A stretch of 64,000 nucleotides of DNA from Nocardioides glacieisoli (GTDB taxonomy: Bacteria > Actinomycetota > Actinomycetes > Propionibacteriales > Nocardioidaceae). Below the pieces are notes generated by a model, which ran no database searches, was not told where the DNA came from, and worked only from the letters and a program-made list of their open reading frames with translations. The number at the start of each line of letters is the position of its first letter. The first letter of the stretch is position 1. The stretch lies in assembly GCF_004137245.1 (NCBI RefSeq), contig NZ_SDWS01000007.1:186001-250000 (forward strand), in the 5' to 3' direction. The translations under genes were made by a program, and so were the position numbers. Of the stretch, positions 43,646 through 51,841 are shown piece by piece.

Positions 43646-43705
43646 CTGAACTTGTCGGCCCGTGCACGGCCTGACAAGTTCAGTGATCCCCGGTCAGCCG
43701 GGGAT
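43646..43705. repeat. 60-base double-hairpin repeat, intergenic copy
   Basis: CTGAACTTGTC (43646-43656), GGCCCGTGCACGGCC, GACAAGTTCAG (43673-43683), then ATCCCCGG-TCAG-CCGGGGAT (43686-43705). It lies between convergent genes and can terminate both. Inverted relative to the copy in pabB, with about six mismatches. Confidence 0.9.
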
Positions 43706-43720
43706 CACGAAAAGCGGGGC

Positions 43721-45193
43721 TCAGACGTAGCGCCGCGCCCGCTTCTCCGCCGACCCGGGCCCAGCGGCGAGGAGCGCGCTGAGCTCGTGCTCGAGCACTG
43801 CGGCGACCCGGCGGCAGAACTCCTCGGGCTCGTCGGCGGCGTCGGGCTTCTCCGCCACGATGCGGTCGACGATGCCGCGGCGGTAGAGGTCGAGCGCGCG
43901 CACCTGCTGGGCGCGCGCCATCTCCGCGGCGTGGTCGAGGTCGCGGTGCACGATCGCCGACGCGCCCTCGGGCGGCAGCGGTGACAACCAGGCGTGCTGC
44001 GCGGCGATGACCCGGTCGGCGGGCAGCAGCGCGAGGGCGCCGCCGCCGTTGCCCTCGCCGAGCATCAGGCACAGCGTCGGCGCGTCCAGCGTCACCAGGT
44101 CGGCGAGCGAGCGGGCGATCTCGCCGGCGAGCCCGCCGTTCTCGGCGTCGGCCGACAGCGCGGCGCCCTGGGTGTCGATCACCGTCACCAGCGGCAGCCC
44201 GAGCTCGGAGGCCAGCCGCATCCCGCGCCGGGCCTCGCGCAGCGCCTCGGGACCCATCGGGTGGTCGGTCGTCTGACCGCGGCGGTCCTGGCCGAGGAAG
44301 ACGCACGGCGCCTCGCCGAACCGCGCGAGCGCGATCAGCAGTCCGGGGTCGCGCTCGCCCTGCCCCGTCCCGTTGAGGGGTACGACGTCGCTGGCGCCGT
44401 ACCTCAGCAGACGGCGTACGCCCGGCCGGTCCGGTCGGCGTGAGCGGGTGACGCAGTCCCACGTGTCGACGTCGGGCACCGACTCCTGGCCCGGGTCGGC
44501 CACCGGCGCGACACCCTCGCGCGCGGCCATCAGGATCGTCAGCGCCCGGTCGAGGATGTCGGCGATCTCGTCGGGCGGCAGGACCGCGTCGATGATGCCG
44601 TGGGCGTAGAGGTTCTCCGAGGTCTGCACGCCCTCGGGGAAGGCGCGACCGTAGAGCGCCTCGTAGACCCGCGGACCGAGGAAGCCGACCAGCGCGCCGG
44701 GCTCGGCGACCGTCACGTGGCCGAGCGACCCCCACGACGCCATCACCCCGCCGGTGGTGGGGTTGCGGAGGTAGACGAGGTAGGGCAGGCCCGCCGTGCG
44801 ATGTGCCGCCACCGCCGCCGAGATCCGCACCATCTGGACGAACGCCGGCGTGCCCTCCTGCATTCGCGTGCCACCGCTGATCGGGGCCGCGACCAGAGGC
44901 AGACCCTCCCGGGTGGCGCGCTCGATGCCGGCGACGATCCGGTCGGCCGAGGCGCGGCCGATCGACCCGGCGAGGAAGCCGAACTCGCCCACCAGCACGC
45001 CGATCCGCCGACCGCGCAGTCGCGCCTCTCCGGTGAGCACCGACTCGTCGACGCCCGACTTCGTGGCCGCCGCGGCCAGCTCGGCGGCGTACGCGTCATC
45101 GATCCCGACACGCGACGGCGCGGTGTCCCACGACGTCCAGGAGTCGTCGTCCAGCACCAGGTCGATGAGGTCGTGCGCGGAGAGGCGGCCCAT
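43721..45193 (-). CDS. Acyl-CoA (acetyl-CoA) carboxylase carboxyltransferase, fused beta/alpha type
   Basis: 490 residues. First half (about 30-230) resembles the carboxyltransferase beta domain (VLVGEFGFLAGSIG, PISGGTRMQEGTPAFVQM, GGVMASWGSLGHVTVAEPGALVGFLGPRV), second half (about 250-470) the alpha domain with DTQGAALSADAENGG and GEGNGGGALALLPAD. The zinc ribbon of bacterial AccD is absent, as in actinobacterial AccD-type subunits. It should carboxylate an acyl-CoA together with a biotin subunit encoded elsewhere. TAGCCT lies 6 bases before the ATG. Confidence 0.85.
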   Translation of the reverse strand: MGRLSAHDLIDLVLDDDSWTSWDTAPSRVGIDDAYAAELAAAATKSGVDESVLTGEARLRGRRIGVLVGEFGFLAGSIGRASADRIVAGIERATREGLPLVAAPISGGTRMQEGTPAFVQMVRISAAVAAHRTAGLPYLVYLRNPTTGGVMASWGSLGHVTVAEPGALVGFLGPRVYEALYGRAFPEGVQTSENLYAHGIIDAVLPPDEIADILDRALTILMAAREGVAPVADPGQESVPDVDTWDCVTRSRRPDRPGVRRLLRYGASDVVPLNGTGQGERDPGLLIALARFGEAPCVFLGQDRRGQTTDHPMGPEALREARRGMRLASELGLPLVTVIDTQGAALSADAENGGLAGEIARSLADLVTLDAPTLCLMLGEGNGGGALALLPADRVIAAQHAWLSPLPPEGASAIVHRDLDHAAEMARAQQVRALDLYRRGIVDRIVAEKPDAADEPEEFCRRVAAVLEHELSALLAAGPGSAEKRARRYV

Positions 45194-45217
45194 GGCCGCA
45201 GGCTACGTGCGGGCCGG

Positions 45218-46783
45218 TCAGCCCTTCGGCACCCCGGGCGCCGGCGTGGTCGGGCCGGTGATCCACGCATCGAAGAAGTCCGACAGCTCGCGACCCGTCT
45301 CGGTCTCCCAGTGCTCGAAGATCTTCTCGCGGGTGACCGAGGTGTTGTCGTTCTCCTCCAGCCACGACCGGGCGATCCGGAAGAACTCGTCGTCGCCGAG
45401 CGCGACGCGCAGCTCGTTCCACATGAGGCCGGGCGTGTAGTAGATGTTCGAGCTGCCGAACTGCTGCGGGTCGTACGCCCCGGGCGGGCCGTAGTCGTCG
45501 CGCAGTCCCTGGTCGCCGGCGCGTGCGTCCTGGATCGTCCCGCGCAGCGGGCGGATGTCGAAGTCGTCCTCGTACAACCACTGCATCAGCATCGTCATGC
45601 CCTCGTTGAGCCAGACGTCGCTCCAGTCGGCCGGCGACACCTGGTCGCCGTACCACTGGTGCACGAGCTCGTGCGCGACCACCTGCGGCGAGAGGACGTA
45701 GTCGTTGTTGCCGAGCGTGACCATCGTCTGGGTCTCCATCGCGCTCATCGAGTCGGTGACGACGAGGCCGAGGGAGTCGAACGGGTAGGGGCCGAGCTTC
45801 TCCTCGATCCAGTCCACCGACTCGGCGGCCGTCTGCAGCCCGTCGAAGCCCGTGGCCATGCCGCGCGGCGTCCAGTAGTCGACGCGCAGGCCGCTCGCGC
45901 TGGTGTTGGCGCTGTGGGTGTAGTCGCCGATGGCGAGGGTGACGAGGTACGACGACGCGGGCTCGGTGAGCTGCCACGAGCTGGTGGTGGTCTTGCCGTC
46001 GTTGGTCAGCTCGGTGAGGCGGCCGTTGGAGATCCCGGTCCACGGCATCGGCGCGTGGACGGTGACGTCGTAGAGCGCCTTGTCGGACGGCTGGTCGTTG
46101 ACGGGGTACCACGTGTAGGCGCCGTAGGGCTCCTGCATCGTCCACACCTCGCCGGTGTCGGTGATGGTGAACCCGGTCGTGGAGAAGTCGCTCCGCGTCG
46201 TCGGTGCCTGCGCGGGCTCGGGCGTGCCGACGTAGTCGAGGGTGAGCTCGTAGCGCTGGTCGGCCCGGATGCGCGCCTTGACCACCAAGTCCTTGCCGCG
46301 GCGCGCGAAGTCGACGGCCTCGCCGTCGAGGGCGAGCCGGCCGACCGTGAGGCGGGGCCCGAGGTCGAGCTGGAAGCGAGGAGCCGTCCTCGCGGCCCGA
46401 AAGGTGACGATCGCGCTGGCCTCGAGGCGGCGTGCCTCCGGGTCCCAGTCGAGGTCGAGGTCGTAGAGCAGGGCGTCGATCCGCGGGTCGCCGACGGCCG
46501 GGTAGACGCTGTCCTCGACGGGCGTGGACAGGGCGCTGTCGAGGTCCTGCTCGACCGCCGGGCTGATCACGGGCGCCGAGGTCGCGGCCACCGCGCCCTG
46601 CTCGGCCCCGGTGTCGGTGGTGGCGGACGACGGAGCCGCCGAGGGCGTGACGAGCTCGTCGTCGGCGGGGTCGGACGTGGACGAGCAGCCGGCGACGAGG
46701 ACCAGCGAGAGGACGGCGAGTCGAGTGCGCAGCCTCGTGGCGACTACTGCCGCGAGCGCACTCGACCCCGGGTCAGCGGTCAC
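45218..46783 (-). CDS. M1-family zinc aminopeptidase lipoprotein
   Basis: 521 residues. Lipobox VAGC (Cys33) in the signal peptide and a Ser/Thr/Pro linker to about 80. Beta-domain to about 320, then the gluzincin core: SAMET (GAMEN-like), H371-E372-LV-H375 and Glu394 (HExxH-x18-E). The GTG start overlaps the sigma-factor stop (GTGA). Residues about 6-22, just before the hydrophobic core of the signal peptide, are encoded by a 47-base palindromic repeat, lengthening the n-region. Acts outside the membrane on peptides. Confidence 0.88.
   Translation of the reverse strand: MTADPGSSALAAVVATRLRTRLAVLSLVLVAGCSSTSDPADDELVTPSAAPSSATTDTGAEQGAVAATSAPVISPAVEQDLDSALSTPVEDSVYPAVGDPRIDALLYDLDLDWDPEARRLEASAIVTFRAARTAPRFQLDLGPRLTVGRLALDGEAVDFARRGKDLVVKARIRADQRYELTLDYVGTPEPAQAPTTRSDFSTTGFTITDTGEVWTMQEPYGAYTWYPVNDQPSDKALYDVTVHAPMPWTGISNGRLTELTNDGKTTTSSWQLTEPASSYLVTLAIGDYTHSANTSASGLRVDYWTPRGMATGFDGLQTAAESVDWIEEKLGPYPFDSLGLVVTDSMSAMETQTMVTLGNNDYVLSPQVVAHELVHQWYGDQVSPADWSDVWLNEGMTMLMQWLYEDDFDIRPLRGTIQDARAGDQGLRDDYGPPGAYDPQQFGSSNIYYTPGLMWNELRVALGDDEFFRIARSWLEENDNTSVTREKIFEHWETETGRELSDFFDAWITGPTTPAPGVPKG
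46720..46766. repeat. 47-base inverted repeat GTCGAGTGCG...CGCACTCGAC, copy inside the M1 peptidase gene
   Basis: 41 of 47 positions match the copy at 25617-25663, ends GTCGAGTGCGC and GCGCACTCGAC. It falls in the first 22 codons of the peptidase gene and keeps the frame open. Confidence 0.88.
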
Positions 46784-47358
46784 CGCTCGCCCCGCAGCAA
46801 CGGCCTCGCGAGCTTGCGACCGTGGTGGATCTGCGCCTTCACCGTGCCGAGCGGCGCGTCGACCAGCGCGGCGATCTCGTCGTAGGGAAGTCCGTAGACG
46901 TCACGCAGCATCAGCGGCTCGACGTACTGCGGGTGGTCGCGCTCGATCGTCTCCATCGCCTCGAGCAGGTCGAGGCGGGTCCCCGCGATGACGCTCGTCG
47001 TGCGCGGGTCGGGCCGGTCGTGGGCGCCGTCCTCGAAGTCGGTCGGCGTGGCCAGGTTCTTCAGTCGGCGGTACGTCGTCCGCGCGCTGTTGACGGCCAC
47101 GACGTGCAGCCACGTCGTGAACCTGCCGCGGCCTCCCCAGGTGTGGATCTTGGTCGCGACGTTGAGCATCGCCTCCTGACACGCGTCCTCGGCGTCGCCG
47201 GAGTAGGGCAGGACGCCACGGCAGATGTTGAGCACCCGCGGACGGATGGCGGCGAGCAACGATTCGAGGGCGTCGCGGTCACCGTCGCGCGCGTCGCGCG
47301 CGAGGTCGTCGATGTCGTCCGGCGTCAGTCCGGCACCGTGGTCCCCCGATTCAGTCAC
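46780..47358 (-). CDS. ECF RNA polymerase sigma factor
   Basis: 192 residues, with region 2 (about 25-95: EDACQEAMLNVATKIHTWGGRGRFTTWLHVVAVNSAR) and region 4 (about 130-190: VEPLMLRDVYGLPYDEIAALVDAPLGTVKAQIHHGR). The region-4 helix-turn-helix is intact. No anti-sigma factor gene adjoins; instead its stop overlaps the M1 lipoprotein gene. It faces the Ser/Thr kinase from promoters with overlapping -10 elements. GTG start with TATCGT 6 bases upstream. Confidence 0.87.
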   Translation of the reverse strand: MTESGDHGAGLTPDDIDDLARDARDGDRDALESLLAAIRPRVLNICRGVLPYSGDAEDACQEAMLNVATKIHTWGGRGRFTTWLHVVAVNSARTTYRRLKNLATPTDFEDGAHDRPDPRTTSVIAGTRLDLLEAMETIERDHPQYVEPLMLRDVYGLPYDEIAALVDAPLGTVKAQIHHGRKLARPLLRGER

Positions 47359-47364
47359 CCCTGC

Positions 47365-47372
47365 ACGATAAT
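47365..47372. promoter_or_regulatory. Overlapping face-to-face -10 elements of the sigma factor and kinase genes
   Basis: Minus strand TATCGT (47370-47365) is 6 bases from the sigma-factor GTG; plus strand GATAAT (47367-47372) is 6 bases from the kinase GTG at 47379. The two hexamers share four bases, so both promoters cannot be melted at once. Confidence 0.65.
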
Positions 47373-47378
47373 GCCCGG

Positions 47379-48839
47379 GTGTCCGCTCCCTCTCGTCTCG
47401 GTCGTTATCCGGTGCGCCGCCGCATCGGGTCGGGGGCCTTCGCGACCGTCTGGCTCGCCTACGACGAGCACCTCGACTCGCCGGTGGCGATCAAGGTGCT
47501 CGCCGACAACTGGAGCGGCGATCTCCACATCCGCCAGCGCTTCGTCGAGGAGGGCCGCTTCCTCCGCAAGGTCGAGTCGCCCCACGTCGTGACCGTCTAC
47601 GACGCGGGCGAGCTCCCGGACGAGCGTCCCTACCTCGTCATGGCGTACGCCGACCAGGGCACGCTGGCCGACCGGCTCGAACTGGCGGCGCTCGAGCCCT
47701 CGCAGGCGCTGACCGTCCTGACCCAGGTCGGCCGCGGGCTCACCGCGCTGCACGACCGGGGCGTCCTCCACCGCGACGTGAAGCCCGCCAACGTCCTGTT
47801 CCGCACCGTCGAGAGCGCCCGCGGCGCCCAGGTCGTCGCGATGGTCGGCGACCTCGGGCTCGGCAAGGCGATGGACATGTCGTCGCGGCTCACGATGGTC
47901 GGCGGCACTCCGACCTACGTCGCTCCCGAGCAGGCGCAGGGGGAGGGGCTCGACGGTCGGGCCGACCAGTTCTCGCTGGCCGCGCTCGGCTACTACCTGC
48001 TGGCCGGTCGCCAGCCGTTCGACCACACCACGTTGGCGGCGGCCGAGGACCCGGCGCCGCCCCCGCCCATGGGCATCGGGAACCCCGAGGCCGAGGCAGT
48101 CGTGCTCAAGGCCCTGTCCAAGGATCGCGAGGACCGGTTCGACGACGTCGAGGCCTTCACCTCCGCGCTGGTCGAGGCGCTCGGCGGCCACGTGGAGGAG
48201 GCGCCGCTGGTGTGGGTGCCCGCCGACCCCGAGCTCACCGAGGCGGTCGCGCGGCCCACGGACACCGACCCGATGCGCGACACCGCGGACCCCGTGAGCC
48301 CGCGCCGTCGGCGTCGGCTGCCGTGGCTGGTCGCCGGGATCGCCGTGCTCGCGGGCGGGTTCGGCATCGGCTGGGCCGCGGAGCAGTCGTCGACGACGGA
48401 GCGCACGGTCGAGGACGAGACCGGGAGGATCGAGGTCACCGTGCCCGAGTCCTGGGCGACCCAGGTGGACCCCGAGCAGTGGGTCCCGCCGCTCGACGGA
48501 CAGACGGAGCAGCCCGCGCTCGCGACGGGGTCGAGACCCGGCTGGAACAGCGTCGACGACCCGGCGCCGGGCGTCTTCGTCGGACTCCTGCAGAGCGAGA
48601 AGCTGCCGGCCCGCGTCCCGCAGCACTTCGCCTGCGAGAGCAACGGTCAGCCGATCGAGGACCTGCAGGACGGTGACCTGTCGAGGACGGTCTTCTTCGA
48701 GGGCTGCCCGGGCACCGACGTCATCGTCGAGCGCGTCGTGCAGCTGACCTCCAACCGGCTCCTGTGGATCCAGGTGGCCAGCGACGACGAACGCACGGCG
48801 AGCCGGGTGCTGGAGTCGGTGAAGACGTACGGCTACTAG
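47379..48839 (+). CDS. Membrane Ser/Thr protein kinase with an extracellular sensor domain
   Basis: 486 residues. Kinase domain (about 10-265) with G-loop GSGAFATVWLA, Lys39, HRDVKPANVL (catalytic Asp133) and a DLG in place of DFG at 158-160, which occurs in some active kinases. A basic juxtamembrane stretch and one membrane helix (about 310-332) lead to an extracellular domain (about 340-486) with two cysteines (HFACESN and EGCPG), not PASTA repeats. The stop overlaps that of the convergent gene in a CTAG. GTG start with a -10 hexamer 6 bases upstream. Confidence 0.9.
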   Translation: MSAPSRLGRYPVRRRIGSGAFATVWLAYDEHLDSPVAIKVLADNWSGDLHIRQRFVEEGRFLRKVESPHVVTVYDAGELPDERPYLVMAYADQGTLADRLELAALEPSQALTVLTQVGRGLTALHDRGVLHRDVKPANVLFRTVESARGAQVVAMVGDLGLGKAMDMSSRLTMVGGTPTYVAPEQAQGEGLDGRADQFSLAALGYYLLAGRQPFDHTTLAAAEDPAPPPPMGIGNPEAEAVVLKALSKDREDRFDDVEAFTSALVEALGGHVEEAPLVWVPADPELTEAVARPTDTDPMRDTADPVSPRRRRRLPWLVAGIAVLAGGFGIGWAAEQSSTTERTVEDETGRIEVTVPESWATQVDPEQWVPPLDGQTEQPALATGSRPGWNSVDDPAPGVFVGLLQSEKLPARVPQHFACESNGQPIEDLQDGDLSRTVFFEGCPGTDVIVERVVQLTSNRLLWIQVASDDERTASRVLESVKTYGY

Positions 48840-49495
48840 CTCGGACTGGCCGGGCCCTCGCCCCGACCCAGAGTCATCGACTCGGCGACCCGGCCGACCA
48901 GCTCCGACATCCCCGGCACGTCGGCCGCGCGGCCGGTGACGGCGATCTCGACCTGCGCGTTGTCGGAGCCGGTGAGGTCGAGCCACGCGAGGAACCCGTG
49001 GCGCAGGTGGTTGCTCGTGACGTACGTGTAGTGGAGGCGGCCGCCGCTCTGGCTCTTGATCGACACCGACTGCTCGTCCTCGGTGAGCTCGTCGATGCGG
49101 CGGTCCAGGGTCCAGGCGATGGAGCGGCGGTTGCTGATCACCTGCTCGACGCGCATGTAGTAGCCGAAGGTCGTGAAGTCGCGCGGGCGCCACTGCCACT
49201 CCGTGAGCGAGTTGGTGGTGAACCGCCAGCCGGCCGGCACCTGGAGCGAGAGGCCGAAGTCACCGGTGCCGACGCGCTGGTCGACGAGCTCGATGCCCGG
49301 CTCCAGTGCAGGGAAGTCGGGGTCGGGGAACAGCTCGGGTCGTGGGTCGACCGGGAGGCTGGGTGAGGCGGCCACGATGGGTGCGGCCACCCCGTCGACA
49401 GTCTGGCCGTCACCCAGCGCCCAGGACGCCCCGAATCCGGCCCCGACGCCGAGCGCCAGCAGCAGCACCAGCACCACCGGCCCCCGCCATGTCAC
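48836..49495 (-). CDS. Single-span exported protein, paralogue of the next gene
   Basis: 219 residues from GTG 49495, where TAGGTT lies 7 bases upstream. One N-terminal helix (VVLVLLLALGVGAGFGASWAL) and an extracellular domain of about 190 residues with blocks LEPGIELVDQRVGTGDFGLSLQVPAGW, WQWRPRDFTTFGYYMRVEQ and LDLTGSDNAQVEIAVTGRAADVPGMSELVGRVAESM. The neighbouring gene has the same length and the same block order, so they are tandem duplicates. No known domain. Location next to a membrane kinase suggests a shared outside ligand, as an inference. Confidence 0.75.
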   Translation of the reverse strand: MTWRGPVVLVLLLALGVGAGFGASWALGDGQTVDGVAAPIVAASPSLPVDPRPELFPDPDFPALEPGIELVDQRVGTGDFGLSLQVPAGWRFTTNSLTEWQWRPRDFTTFGYYMRVEQVISNRRSIAWTLDRRIDELTEDEQSVSIKSQSGGRLHYTYVTSNHLRHGFLAWLDLTGSDNAQVEIAVTGRAADVPGMSELVGRVAESMTLGRGEGPASPS

Positions 49496-49522
49496 GGCCG
49501 ACAACCTAGACCACGGGCGTGG

Positions 49523-50182
49523 TCAGGGAGTCTCGACGACGCCGCCGGTCGCGCCCCGCATGCCGTCGGCCACCCGTCGGATCAGGTCGCTGGTGCCGGG
49601 GACGTCGCGCTCGCGCCCGTGCACGACGATCTCGACGTCCGCCTGGCCGCTCTGGTCGAGGTCGAGCCACCGCATGAAGCTGTGGCGGGCGTTGCCCTCG
49701 TTGCTGCGGTAGGTGTACTCCAGCGAGTCCGCGCCGCGGTCGAGGATGTCGACGTCCTCCTGCTCGCGCTCGAGCCGCTCGATCCGGACGTCGATGGCGT
49801 CCTCGACGGTGATGTCCTGGCTGTTGATCTGCTCGATGCGCATCACGTAGGTGTTGTTGGAGGTGCCGGGCTCCTTCCACTTCCACTCGTTCGTGGCGTT
49901 GGCGTTGGTGGACCAGCCGACGGGAGCAGGGAAGGTGATCTCGAACTTGCCCGACCCGCGCGTCTCGGTCCTCATCTGGAGGCCGGGCTGGAGGGCCGGG
50001 TCGTCGGGGTCCTTGGCGGGCGGCAGCTCTGCCTCCACGGGGAACTCGGGGTTCGAGGCCGGCACCGGCGCGGCGGACCCGGTGCCGATGGTCGTGTCGC
50101 GGGTCGCGCCGGACGCGGCGTAGCCGCTCCCGGTGCCGATCGCCAGGAGCGCGACAAGCACCGCAGGCCCCCGCCAATCCAT
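49523..50182 (-). CDS. Single-span exported protein, tandem paralogue
   Basis: 219 residues from ATG 50182 (TAGTGT 7 bases upstream; a longer frame starts 13 codons earlier). Shares with its neighbour the start DWRGPAVLVALLAIGTG, the QPGLQMRTETRGSGKFEITFPAPVGW block, WKWKEPGTSNNTYVMRIEQ and LDLDQSGQADVEIVVHGRERDVPGTSDLIRRVADGM. A short intergenic gap (27 bases) separates them. Its upstream region is shared with the amidohydrolase promoter. Confidence 0.75.
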   Translation of the reverse strand: MDWRGPAVLVALLAIGTGSGYAASGATRDTTIGTGSAAPVPASNPEFPVEAELPPAKDPDDPALQPGLQMRTETRGSGKFEITFPAPVGWSTNANATNEWKWKEPGTSNNTYVMRIEQINSQDITVEDAIDVRIERLEREQEDVDILDRGADSLEYTYRSNEGNARHSFMRWLDLDQSGQADVEIVVHGRERDVPGTSDLIRRVADGMRGATGGVVETP

Positions 50183-50237
50183 GACGGCAACACTAGGCGA
50201 CTCCCGGCTGGGGACGCGCACGTCCTACGGTGGCGCC

Positions 50238-51734
50238 ATGCTGATCCGTGACGCGCGCCTCGTGGCGCTGGGTGGTCCGGTGGCGGACGGCGCCGTCGAC
50301 GTACGCATCGAGGACGGTCGGGTCACCGAGGTCGGCCCGACGCTGCCGCAGGGTCCCGGTGAGTCGTACGACGCCGCGGGCCGCTGGTTGATGCCCGGCC
50401 TCTGGGACCAGCACGTGCACCTCGGCCAGTGGACCCTCGCGTCCGCGCGGCTCGACCTGGCGTCGGTGCGGTCCGGCGCCGAGGCCGTCGCCGCGGTCCG
50501 CGAACGGCTCGAGGAGTGGCCGGACCTCCCGGTGATCGGCTGGGGTCACCGGCCGACCGCGTGGCCGGACAACCCGGCCGTCTCCGACCTCGACGCGATC
50601 GACACCGACCAGCCGATCGTGCTGATCGCCGGCGACGGCCACCACGGGTGGCTCAACACGACCGCCCTCCACATGCTGGCGCTCTCGACGCGCGACAGCA
50701 TGGTGAGCGAGGGGGAGTGGTTCCAGGCCTACGGGCGGCTGGCCGGCGTGATGGGCTCGGACGGCACCGGGCCCGACGCCTACCGCCGCTCGATGGAGGC
50801 GGCGGCCGCGCTGGGTGTGGTCGGGCTCGTCGACCTCGAGTTCAGCGGCGGCGTCGCCGACTGGGTCGAGCGCTGGTCCGCCGGCGCCGACCTGCTGCGG
50901 ATCCGGCACGCCTGCTACGCCGACGGCCTCGACGACGTGCTCGCCCGCGGGCTGCGCTCGGGCGACCCGCTCGGCGACGACCCCCGCCTCACCATGGGGC
51001 CGCTCAAGATCATCAGCGACGGCTCGCTCAACACCCGCACGGCCTGGTGCTGCGATCCCTATGCCGAGAAGGCCGTGCCCGGGTTCGAGGAGGGCCAGCC
51101 CAACCAGACGCCTGCCGAGCTGCGCGCGCTGCTCGCCCGCGCCGCCGCCGGCGGGCTGGACGTCGCCGTGCACGCGATCGGCGACCGCGCGGTGACCGAG
51201 GCGCTCGACGCCTTCGCCGACACCGGTGCCCGCGGTGGCATCGAGCACGTGCAGCTCACCACCCGGGACGACGTACGCCGCCTCGCCGCCCTCGGCGTCC
51301 GCGCCAGCGTGCAGCCCGCCCACCTCCTCGACGACCGCGACGTGACCGAGCGGCTCTGGCCGGGTCGGGCGGAGCGCTGCTTCCCGCTGCGCTGGATGCT
51401 CGACGACGGTGTCGACGTGGTCCTCGGCTCCGACGCCCCGGTCTCCCCGCTCGACCCGTGGCTGGCGGTCGCGGCGGCGGTCCACCGCTCCGGCGACGAG
51501 CGCGAGCCGTGGCACCCCGAGCAGGCGATCACGGCCCGCGAGGCGCTCGCCGCCTCCACCGACGGCTGGGGCACCGTCGCGGTCGGGCACCCCGCCGACC
51601 TCGTCCTCCTCGACGCCGACCCCCTCGACGGCGCCGGTGGCGACGACCGCGCGCACGCGCAGCGGCTGGCGGCCTTCGCCGACCACGTCGTCGCGACCTG
51701 GGTGGCCGGCTCTCGGGCGTACGTGCGCCCCTGA
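50238..51734 (+). CDS. YtcJ-like amidohydrolase
   Basis: 498 residues. Metal-binding DQHVHLG (His-x-His) near residue 55, VAVHAIGDRAVTEALDAF, HVQLTTRDDVRRLAALGVRASVQPAHLLDD, and GSDAPVSPLDPW carrying the Asp of the metal site. These fit amidohydrolase-3/YtcJ enzymes acting on N-acyl or cyclic amide bonds; substrate unknown. TACGGT lies 6 bases before the ATG. Divergent from the paralogue pair. Confidence 0.85.
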   Translation: MLIRDARLVALGGPVADGAVDVRIEDGRVTEVGPTLPQGPGESYDAAGRWLMPGLWDQHVHLGQWTLASARLDLASVRSGAEAVAAVRERLEEWPDLPVIGWGHRPTAWPDNPAVSDLDAIDTDQPIVLIAGDGHHGWLNTTALHMLALSTRDSMVSEGEWFQAYGRLAGVMGSDGTGPDAYRRSMEAAAALGVVGLVDLEFSGGVADWVERWSAGADLLRIRHACYADGLDDVLARGLRSGDPLGDDPRLTMGPLKIISDGSLNTRTAWCCDPYAEKAVPGFEEGQPNQTPAELRALLARAAAGGLDVAVHAIGDRAVTEALDAFADTGARGGIEHVQLTTRDDVRRLAALGVRASVQPAHLLDDRDVTERLWPGRAERCFPLRWMLDDGVDVVLGSDAPVSPLDPWLAVAAAVHRSGDEREPWHPEQAITAREALAASTDGWGTVAVGHPADLVLLDADPLDGAGGDDRAHAQRLAAFADHVVATWVAGSRAYVRP

Positions 51735-51751
51735 CCTCCCCGGACCCCCGC

Positions 51752-51823
51752 TGTAACGCCGGGTTACTGCGACTACCCACTGGGTTGCAACACAGTGGGT
51801 AGTCGCACTAACCCGGCGTTACA
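51752..51823. terminator. 31-base inverted repeat between convergent amidohydrolase and PucR genes
   Basis: Left arm TGTAACGCCGGGTTACTGCG... (51752-51782) and right arm 51793-51823 pair with a single mismatch around a 10-base loop. It lies 18 bases from both stops and can stop both transcripts. No T-run. Confidence 0.85.
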
Positions 51824-51841
51824 AGGGCTGGTCGCCGCCGC

